Shown here piece by piece: positions 1 to 4,760 of a DNA stretch of 5,217 nt. Position 1 is the stretch's first letter; every line of letters starts with the position of its first letter. The DNA is from an uncultured Eubacteriales bacterium (GTDB lineage Bacteria; Bacillota; Clostridia; Oscillospirales; CAG-272). A program made the translations under genes and the position numbers. The notes beneath the pieces were generated by a model. The model was not told the origin of the DNA, searched no databases, and was given only the letters and a program-made list of their open reading frames with translations. The stretch covers positions 1-5,217 of the forward strand of contig URSW01000127.1 of assembly GCA_900550625.1 (NCBI GenBank), in the 5' to 3' direction.

Positions 1-1
1 G

Positions 2-1210
2 ACCATCGGCGGAACTCGCGTTGTTCCGGTGACGGGAGCGGAAAATGCTGCGAACGGCAGCGGAGAAAAGCGCGAAAAGAAGAAAAAAGGGCTCAGCCCG
101 TCGTTCCGCGAGCGGCTCGGAGCCGAGAGCAGCAACGCGGTGATAAGCCTCATAAAAGCGGCGATATACCTTGTCTGCGTGCTGATCGTCTCGGTGGGAA
201 TATCCCTTGCCGTGATAATGGTCGGAAACGATGTGTTTGCCTTCGTCAAATCCGAGGATGAAATAGAAATCGTGATCCCCGAAAATGCAGACCTCGATAC
301 GGTTGCCGATGTGCTCTCGTCGAACGGGATCATAAAATATCCGTCCGTGTTCAAGTGGTTTGCCGGATACAAGCATGACAACGGACAGTTCCTTGCGGGA
401 ACATATAAACTCAAGCCCTCCACGGACTATGAGGATATCCTTGCGTCCTTCAAGGAGAAGAAACCGAGCGGAACGAGCCGCATTACGATCCCCGAGGGAT
501 ATACGACCGACGAAATAATTGATCTTCTCGTCGAAAAGGGAATCGGAACACGCGAAGGGTACGTCGAAGTCATAAACAATTACGATTTCGACTATTGGTT
601 CCTTGACGATCTCGAGACGGTCGGCTATTCAAAGGATCGAATATACCGCCTCGACGGATACCTCTTCCCGGATACCTACGAATTCTATAACGCATCAAAG
701 CCGGAGACCGTCATAAACAAGATGCTCTACCGTTTCGCGCAGGTGTTCACCGACGATTACCGCAAGATGACCGTTGAAAAGGGAATGACGGTCGACGATA
801 TCGTCACTCTCGCGTCCATGATCGAGAAAGAGGCGGGCACAAGCGCAGACTACTTCAAGATATCCGAGGTATTCTGGAACCGCCTTAACAATCCGGCGCA
901 GTACCCGAGGCTCGAGAGCGACGCGACCGTCGTGTATCAGATCGCGCACGAGCTCGGCGAACGCCCGAAGAAGGTGACGGCGGCTGATATGGACCGCGAC
1001 CTCCCGTACAACACATATATCCACGAGGGGCTTCCGCCCGGACCGATATCGAACCCCAGCGCGACGGCAATGCTTGCCGCTCTCAATCCGAGCAAGAACG
1101 GATACTACTTCTTTGTTTCGGACGGAAGAAAGACCTATTTCTCGGCGGATATCTACACGCATAACTACTACCTTAACATGATCCGCTCGCAGAATGAGGA
1201 GTCAAACTGA
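2..1210 (+). CDS. mltG: Endolytic peptidoglycan transglycosylase MltG (YceG family), 5' end outside window
   Basis: MltG is a membrane-anchored lytic transglycosylase that cleaves nascent glycan strands and helps set their length. Numbered from the first in-window start (GTG at 29), the protein shows a charged cytoplasmic tail rich in Lys/Arg (about 10-30), one transmembrane helix (about 40-67), an extracytoplasmic LysM-like region (about 78-145) and the YceG catalytic domain. Family landmarks are YLFPDTYEF (211-219), ASMIEKEAG (262-270, with the likely catalytic Glu266), LESDATVVY (295-303) and YNTYIHEGLPPGPISNPS (327-344). The C-terminus is complete, with TGA at 1208-1210. The frame is open to the left edge and no convincing RBS precedes GTG 29, so the true start probably lies upstream. 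The gene converges on the next gene and they share a terminator. Family assignment is secure; the start is not. Confidence 0.95.
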   Translation, partial: TIGGTRVVPVTGAENAANGSGEKREKKKKGLSPSFRERLGAESSNAVISLIKAAIYLVCVLIVSVGISLAVIMVGNDVFAFVKSEDEIEIVIPENADLDTVADVLSSNGIIKYPSVFKWFAGYKHDNGQFLAGTYKLKPSTDYEDILASFKEKKPSGTSRITIPEGYTTDEIIDLLVEKGIGTREGYVEVINNYDFDYWFLDDLETVGYSKDRIYRLDGYLFPDTYEFYNASKPETVINKMLYRFAQVFTDDYRKMTVEKGMTVDDIVTLASMIEKEAGTSADYFKISEVFWNRLNNPAQYPRLESDATVVYQIAHELGERPKKVTAADMDRDLPYNTYIHEGLPPGPISNPSATAMLAALNPSKNGYYFFVSDGRKTYFSADIYTHNYYLNMIRSQNEESN

Positions 1211-1219
1211 AAATAAACG

Positions 1220-1246
1220 AAAGGCACTGCCGAGACAGTGCCTTTT
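1220..1246. terminator. Bidirectional intrinsic terminator between convergent genes
   Basis: Inverted repeat AAAGGCACTG (1220-1229) / CAGTGCCTTT (1236-1245), a 10-bp perfect stem with a 6-nt loop. It begins 10 nt after the mltG stop and ends just before the stop of the opposing gene (TAA, complement of 1249-1251). On the plus strand it is followed by TTTTCCTT. On the minus strand it is followed by a T-rich tail (TTTCGTTTATTT). It can therefore serve both genes. Confidence 0.85.
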
Positions 1247-1248
1247 CC

Positions 1249-1920
1249 TTATTTCATCCATGCGGGGCAGTTCCACAACGGGGTAAAATCGAATTTCGAT
1301 GTGAAGAGCTTTGAAAACGCGGAGATCACGACGCCGTTCAGCAGCGCGCATATCAGCGTGCCGAGCCCGATACCGCGAAGCGGCCACAGCCCGAAAAACG
1401 CGACCGACATAACGCACGCGACGGCGAGGCTCGAGCAGTCGTAGGCGATCTTCGTTTTGCCGATGTCGAGCGAAAAGCGGTCGCACAGTCCCTTTACGAA
1501 CAGCTCATACACTCCGAGCGGAAGATATGTGTTGAAGAAAAACGCGACACCGATCGCCGTGGCGGCGACCCCGGCGGCGAAAAGCAGTACTCTCACGCCG
1601 AAAACATAATTTCCGCCGAGCGAAAGGATAAACAGATCGAGATCGAGGAGGTTGCCGTAAATGAAGGCGGTCACGAACGACAGCAGGTACTTTACGCGGA
1701 ATCTTCCGACGACGGCGCAGAACACCGCGAGCAGAAATGCCTGAAATATGTATTCCGACATTCCGAACGTGAGAAACGGGATCTTCTCCGAGATGAGATA
1801 AGCGGGCGCGACGACCATCGAAACGCCGAAATTCGCGGCGGTGATCAGCGCGGCTCCCCACGCGAGGAATATTTGACCGAGGACGTATGCGCCCTCTCCG
1901 GAAATTCGTATTTTCTTCAT
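1249..1920 (-). CDS. YczE/YitT-like multi-pass membrane protein (DUF6198 type)
   Basis: A 223-residue, very hydrophobic protein with about five or six predicted membrane helices (roughly 12-32, 55-75, 78-97, 107-128, 160-178, 183-204). The N-terminal 'GQIFLAWGAAL...FGVS' segment and the C-terminal GIGLGTLICALLNGVVI segment resemble the YczE/YyaS/YitT group of integral membrane proteins in Bacillota, whose substrate or role is not established. The ATG at 1918-1920 is preceded on the minus strand by GGGAAAGG with about 6 nt spacing, which supports this start. The length is usual for the family. The gene appears monocistronic, with its own sigma-A type promoter and the shared terminator. I assign the family by pattern, not by known function; a transport role is only a guess. 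Confidence 0.85.
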   Translation of the reverse strand: MKKIRISGEGAYVLGQIFLAWGAALITAANFGVSMVVAPAYLISEKIPFLTFGMSEYIFQAFLLAVFCAVVGRFRVKYLLSFVTAFIYGNLLDLDLFILSLGGNYVFGVRVLLFAAGVAATAIGVAFFFNTYLPLGVYELFVKGLCDRFSLDIGKTKIAYDCSSLAVACVMSVAFFGLWPLRGIGLGTLICALLNGVVISAFSKLFTSKFDFTPLWNCPAWMK

Positions 1921-1978
1921 GACATGCCTTTCCCGCGCACCGCGCGAGTTCCGCAGTGCATTGCGGACACCGTTCTAT

Positions 1979-2007
1979 ATAATATCACTTTTTGCGCCGT
2001 TTTTCAA
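1979..2007 (-). promoter_or_regulatory. Sigma-A type promoter for the YczE-like gene
   Basis: On the minus strand, TTGAAA (complement of 2002-2007), a 17-bp spacer, then TATTAT (complement of 1979-1984). Five of six bases match the consensus in each box and the spacing is optimal. The predicted start of transcription near 1972 gives a leader of about 50 nt ahead of the ATG at 1920. Confidence 0.7.
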
Positions 2008-2239
2008 TATCCGCCGACGCTTTTTGCGGCGAGAGAGCGCATCCGCGCTCACTCGCCCGCGTATGCCGCCCGCATTTCTGCGTTTCCCCGATTTCGCCAC
2101 ACCGGAGACGTGCGCGGCGGCGCTTTTCGGCGTATGGGCTTTTCGCATCGGATGCATCGGGCGGCGAAAATCCGCCTGCCGTTCGAATCCGCCCAATCGC
2201 CGCAAAACTTACGATTTCCGATATTTCGCCGGATTTTCC
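2008..2239. other. GC-rich divergent intergenic region with no credible gene
   Basis: This is the central part of the 374-bp gap between the divergently transcribed YczE-like gene and tepA. Several frames are open on both strands, but their products are low-complexity and rich in Arg, Pro and Ala, none has a Shine-Dalgarno site at a sensible distance, and none resembles a family I know. The one notable structure is a hairpin at 2028-2057: GGCGAG plus GAGCGC pair with GCGCTC plus CTCGCC around an ATCC loop, with a single A-A mismatch. No T-tract follows it on either strand, so it is not an obvious terminator. Confidence 0.5.
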
Positions 2240-2266
2240 GAATAAAAACCACGCTCTATTCCGATA
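2216..2266 (+). repeat. Three TTCCGA(T/A)A direct repeats upstream of tepA
   Basis: TTCCGATA at 2216-2223, TTCCGAATA at 2236-2244 and TTCCGATA at 2259-2266, with starts 20 and 23 bp apart, or about two DNA turns. The last copy runs into the putative -10 region of tepA. The layout could be an operator array. The motif is short and the region is biased toward such words, so chance is possible. Confidence 0.3.
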
Positions 2267-2269
2267 ATA
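2240..2269 (+). promoter_or_regulatory. Possible forespore (sigma-G/F type) promoter of tepA
   Basis: No sigma-A -35 box lies at a usable distance from GATAAT (2263-2268). However, GAATA (2240-2244) fits the sigma-G -35 pattern GHATR, and GATAATA (2263-2269) matches six of seven positions of a CATAATA-type -10, with an 18-bp gap. This would start transcription near 2276, giving a compact leader with the SD at 2285-2290. A spore-specific promoter would suit TepA biology. It remains a motif-level guess. Confidence 0.35.
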
Positions 2270-2294
2270 TAGAAAACGGGATACGGAGGTCTTT

Positions 2295-3020
2295 ATGGAG
2301 GAAACGAGATTCACGGAGAGCGGCGAGAACGCATCCGAGACGAAGGACGAACGGAGCGCGGAGAACGAGCAGCTTGAATATATAATGAAGAGCGGCTCGG
2401 TCGTGTCGCGGCGCGACGGCGAAAGCGTACACTGCCTGACGATAATCGGTCAGATCGAGGGACATTACACGGTGACGGACGGCTCCAAGGCGACGAAATA
2501 CGAGCATATAATTCCGCTGCTTGTGTCGGTCGAGGAGAGCGACGATATCGACGGGATGCTCATGGTGCTGAATACGATGGGCGGTGACGTGGAGGCGGGA
2601 CTTGCGATCGCGGAGATGGTCGCAAGCATGTCGAAGCCCACGGTGTCGCTCGTCCTCGGCGGCGGTCACTCGATCGGCGTGCCGCTTGCGGTCAGCGCGC
2701 GCCGCTCGTTCATTGTTCCGTCCGCGACGATGACGATACACCCGGTCAGAATGAGCGGAACCGTGATCGGCGTGCCGCAGACCTACTACTATTTCGAGAG
2801 AATGCAGGACAGGATCATCAAATTCGTCACCAAGCATTCGGGGATCACCGAGGAAAAATTCAGGGAATACCTTCTTGCGACCGACCAGATCGCAACCGAT
2901 ACGGGATCGCTGATCGACGGGATCGAGGCGGTCTCCTGCGGACTGATCGATGAGGCGGGCGGACTCAGCGACGCGCTTTCCTTCCTGCGCGACGAGATAC
3001 GGCGCTTTAAGAAGCGTTAA
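2295..3020 (+). CDS. tepA: ClpP-like serine protease TepA (YmfB family)
   Basis: A 241-residue protein whose body (about 48-225) follows the TepA/YmfB branch of the ClpP fold. Landmarks are IGQIEGHY (51-58), TKYEHIIPLL (67-76), GGDVEAGLAIAEM (96-108), GGGHSIGVP (122-130, nucleophile Ser126), MTIHPVRMSG (146-155, His149) and a C-terminal region where Asp202 is the likeliest third triad member. In Bacillus subtilis this protease has been tied to protein translocation and to degradation of small acid-soluble proteins during spore outgrowth. The first 45 residues are acidic and poorly conserved in type, so they are probably a disordered extension. GGAGGT (2285-2290) lies 4-5 nt before the ATG and fixes the start. 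The gene stands alone here, whereas in Bacillus it sits next to spoIIIE. Family assignment is strong; the physiological role in this organism is inferred. Confidence 0.93.
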   Translation: MEETRFTESGENASETKDERSAENEQLEYIMKSGSVVSRRDGESVHCLTIIGQIEGHYTVTDGSKATKYEHIIPLLVSVEESDDIDGMLMVLNTMGGDVEAGLAIAEMVASMSKPTVSLVLGGGHSIGVPLAVSARRSFIVPSATMTIHPVRMSGTVIGVPQTYYYFERMQDRIIKFVTKHSGITEEKFREYLLATDQIATDTGSLIDGIEAVSCGLIDEAGGLSDALSFLRDEIRRFKKR

Positions 3021-3043
3021 ACAGGTGTAGTGTTGCAACCCCG

Positions 3044-3073
3044 CATACCGGGGAACTGCGGCTCTCCGGTATG
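3044..3073 (+). terminator. Stable hairpin after tepA, terminator-like but lacking a U-tract
   Basis: An 11-bp stem, CATACCGGGGA (3044-3054) with TCTCCGGTATG (3063-3073), containing one G-T pair and an 8-nt loop. It begins 24 nt after the tepA stop. Neither strand shows a T-run right after the stem, so it may act as an RNA 3'-end stabiliser or need a factor to terminate. A perfect 8-bp palindrome GTTGCAAC (3032-3039) lies just upstream. Confidence 0.45.
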
Positions 3074-3109
3074 TATGTCCGCGGTGTCTCACAAAAAAAC
3101 CAAATTCTG

Positions 3110-3138
3110 TTGACTTGGTATATAATGTGTGTTAAAAT
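3110..3138 (+). promoter_or_regulatory. Sigma-A type promoter for the 127-residue ORF and SDR gene
   Basis: TTGACT (3110-3115), a 17-bp spacer and TAAAAT (3133-3138), each box one base from consensus. Transcription would begin near 3145, at or just past the first ATG of the ORF (3142). A second -10-like TATAAT at 3121-3126 has no -35 at the right distance; if used, the leader would still be only about 9 nt. Confidence 0.65.
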
Positions 3139-3141
3139 CAT

Positions 3142-3525
3142 ATGACGCAATTTTTGTTTGCAACAATGGAAGCGCTGATCGAACGCGCGATCGAGCTTGC
3201 CGGCAGCGCGGAGCAGCAGAGAAGCTGCGAGACGCTCAGTGTGAGCATCTGTTACGGAATCTGCTGCTCGGAGTATTTCAAGGCGTATGACGACGGTGAT
3301 ACCGCGCGCCTTAAGGAGCTTTCGGAAAAATACGATCTGCTTATTTCGCGCATGAAAAAGTATAAATACAACATAAGCTCGATAGCTACCATTTATCAGA
3401 TGAGAGTGTCAATATCGGATAATCTCGAGGATGAGGCGCGGACGAATTGGCTCGGCGTGAGGGGAGAGCTTCCCGGCGGAGCGGATACGCGCCCGATTCC
3501 CGATAAATATGCGGGTGAAGGATGA
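3142..3525 (+). CDS. Hypothetical protein, first gene of an SDR operon
   Basis: I do not recognise this 127-residue protein. It is soluble-looking and mostly helical in character, with a Cys cluster C37-x3-C41-C42 (plus Cys29) around CYGICCSEYF, a charged middle (about 48-75) and a Gly/Pro-rich tail. No signal peptide or membrane helix is evident. ATG 3142 is the first start after an in-frame TAA at 3133, but it sits upstream of the predicted transcription start. ATG 3166 (residue 9) is the alternative, leaving a leader of about 20 nt. Neither has a Shine-Dalgarno site, unlike its neighbours. The stop overlaps the SDR start by 4 nt (ATGA), suggesting translational coupling and a shared role. 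The continuous frame, promoter and overlap support a real gene. Confidence 0.7.
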   Translation: MTQFLFATMEALIERAIELAGSAEQQRSCETLSVSICYGICCSEYFKAYDDGDTARLKELSEKYDLLISRMKKYKYNISSIATIYQMRVSISDNLEDEARTNWLGVRGELPGGADTRPIPDKYAGEG

Positions 3526-4289
3526 ATATTGCGATAGTGACCGGGGCAAGCTCCGGGATGGGCAAGGACTTCGTGCGTGAGCTTGACGCTTACGGATTTG
3601 ACGAGATATGGGCGATCGCGCGGAGAGAGAGCGCGCTTTGCGAGCTTGCGCGCGAGGTGAAAACTCCGGTGCGCGTGCTTGCGCTCGACCTCACGGAGAG
3701 GGAATCCCTCGGTAAGATAGAGGAGCTGCTTGAAGCGGAGGGGCCGCGTGTCGGATATCTCGTATGCGCCGCCGGGTACGGCAGATTCGGCTCGTATGCC
3801 GAAGTCGATGCGGATGAAAGCGACAGGATGGTTTCGCTCAACTGCACGTCCCTTGTGCGCCTGACGTATACTTGCATCGGGTACATGGACCGCGGCTCAA
3901 AGATCATCGAGATCGCGTCGGTCGCGGCGTTTCAGCCGCTGCCGTATCTCAATATATACGCCGCCACGAAAGCGTTTGTGCTGTCGTTTTCCGAAGCGCT
4001 TTCCTTCGAGCTTGCCGACCGGGGCATTACCGTGACTGCGCTCTGCCCCGGATGGGTGAGGACCGAATTCATCGGAAATGCGGAGAAGACCGACACCTCG
4101 AGCGTGAATTTCTTTCCCGGAATGTCGGAGAGCCGATCTGTCGTCAGAAAAGCGCTCCGCTTCTGCGACCGCGGTAAGCGCGTCTGCGTCTGCGGATCGC
4201 TGTCGCATATGCAGCACTTGTTCACGCGGATCCTGCCGGTGTCGCTGACCATGCGCGCGTGGAATATCATACGGCGGAAAAAACGATAA
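3522..4289 (+). CDS. Classical short-chain dehydrogenase/reductase (SDR)
   Basis: A 255-residue Rossmann-fold oxidoreductase of the length usual for classical SDRs. It has the cofactor motif TGASSGMG (7-14), Asp56 in LDLT, an NAG-like CAAG (82-85), Asn107, catalytic Ser133, the active-site YAATK (Tyr146, Lys150) and PGWVRT (176-181), so the complete Asn-Ser-Tyr-Lys tetrad is present. Arg34-Arg35 after the second beta strand suggest NADP(H) preference. The tail is hydrophobic/amphipathic and ends in RRKKR, which might mediate membrane association. The substrate cannot be inferred. The ATG overlaps the stop of the upstream ORF by 4 nt. The purine-rich GGTGAAGG touches the ATG, so initiation probably depends on coupling. 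A strong hairpin follows the gene. Confidence 0.93.
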   Translation: MNIAIVTGASSGMGKDFVRELDAYGFDEIWAIARRESALCELAREVKTPVRVLALDLTERESLGKIEELLEAEGPRVGYLVCAAGYGRFGSYAEVDADESDRMVSLNCTSLVRLTYTCIGYMDRGSKIIEIASVAAFQPLPYLNIYAATKAFVLSFSEALSFELADRGITVTALCPGWVRTEFIGNAEKTDTSSVNFFPGMSESRSVVRKALRFCDRGKRVCVCGSLSHMQHLFTRILPVSLTMRAWNIIRRKKR

Positions 4290-4312
4290 GCGAAAATACG
4301 AAAACTTTGTTC

Positions 4313-4346
4313 CCGGAGCGCGCTTTTGCGCGCTCCGGAATATTTT
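4313..4346 (+). terminator. Intrinsic terminator of the hypothetical-SDR operon
   Basis: A perfect 11-bp GC-rich stem CCGGAGCGCGC (4313-4323) / GCGCGCTCCGG (4328-4338) with a TTTT loop, followed by AATATTTT. It lies 24 nt after the SDR stop. The U-tract is interrupted but the stem is very strong. Confidence 0.8.
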
Positions 4347-4421
4347 CGTCCCCGATTTTCGATTTCCGCCGTCTCTTCTCCGGATCGTGACGGCGGAAAT
4401 TTTGCCCGTGCAGGACGAAAA
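4343..4421. repeat. Nested two-tier inverted repeat
   Basis: Outer arms TTTTCGTCC (4343-4351) and GGACGAAAA (4413-4421) are perfect over 9 bp. They enclose inner arms ATTTCCGCCGTC (4362-4373) and GACGGCGGAAAT (4389-4400), perfect over 12 bp, with a 15-nt loop and unpaired segments of 10 and 12 nt between tiers. No ORF of note lies inside and no target-site duplication is visible. It could be a backup terminator, a protein-binding palindrome or a small repetitive extragenic element. The stretch from 4422 to 4515 shows nothing further that I can identify. Confidence 0.6.
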
Positions 4422-4515
4422 AACGTCAACACGGCATAATTATCGTGAGTTTTCTTCGATTTTTCCGCTTCCGTATATGGAACTTTCACAAAAATGCAAA
4501 ATAATTCGAATAATA

Positions 4516-4544
4516 TTGACAATGGGCGAATAAATATGTATAAT
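4516..4544 (+). promoter_or_regulatory. Perfect-consensus sigma-A promoter of the potA-like gene
   Basis: TTGACA (4516-4521), a 17-bp spacer and TATAAT (4539-4544): both boxes match the consensus exactly at optimal spacing, in an AT-rich setting. Transcription should begin near 4551, leaving a leader of about 210 nt before the TTG start at 4761. Confidence 0.88.
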
Positions 4545-4550
4545 CAATAC

Positions 4551-4760
4551 GATATCGTCTTAAAATTCGTGCGCCTGTACGAATATACACAAGCGGCAGT
4601 TTCGAACAGAAGCCGTGACCGAAAGGTCTGTGAAACCATAACTGCAATCGGATGCTTTCCGTTTTGTAAAAACCCTTTGCGGGGGTTGTGGTTAGCCGTT
4701 TGTGGGACTGGGCAGAGCTTTGGCTCAACGTAGTCTTTTTCCGCAAAGGGGGATAAAAAA
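4551..4760 (+). promoter_or_regulatory. Structured 5' leader that can sequester the potA Shine-Dalgarno (candidate cis-regulatory RNA)
   Basis: Hairpins in order: ATTCGTGC/GTACGAAT (4565-4572/4577-4584); an arm closed by GCAGTT/AACTGC (4596-4601/4640-4645) holding GACC-GAAA-GGTC (4617-4628); and GACT/AGTC (4706-4709/4732-4735) over GAGC/GCTC (4715-4718/4723-4726), followed by TTTTT (4736-4740). CCCTTTGCGG (4673-4682) is perfectly complementary to CCGCAAAGGG (4741-4750), which contains the start of the SD. AACCC/GGGTT (4671-4675/4683-4687) is a mutually exclusive local hairpin. A five-codon reading frame MLSVL (4652-4669) ends 3 nt before the anti-SD but lacks an RBS. I compared the leader by eye with purine, SAM, TPP, ZTP, guanidine, c-di-GMP and T-box consensus elements and saw no match. 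The ligand or trigger is unknown. Confidence 0.6.

Noticed and set aside
1873..2385. Overlapping open frames on both strands across 1873-2385 (products of 67 to 170 residues)
   Set aside because: Arg/Pro/Ala-rich products without RBS, overlapping confident genes or promoters on the other strand; typical of GC-rich non-coding sequence.
2256..3092. 278-residue minus-strand frame opposite tepA
   Set aside because: His/Arg-rich shadow of a gene with clear family motifs on the plus strand; no RBS and no recognisable domain.
3110..3126. TTGACT plus TATAAT (3121-3126) as a promoter pair
   Set aside because: Only 5 bp separate the boxes; TTGACT pairs properly with TAAAAT at 3133-3138 instead.
3932..4522. 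196-residue minus-strand frame opposite the SDR and its terminator
   Set aside because: Antisense shadow of the SDR; it runs through a strong terminator stem and nested repeat, and no family features are seen.
4671..4760. Known riboswitch: partial resemblance of GGGACTGG...CTCAACG to the SAM-I core, and of CTGGGCA to the ZTP motif
   Set aside because: The other conserved blocks of these classes (for example CTTATCNAGAG, or the ZTP GTGACTGGCG and ACCGGGGAG blocks) are absent, and pairing partners do not line up.
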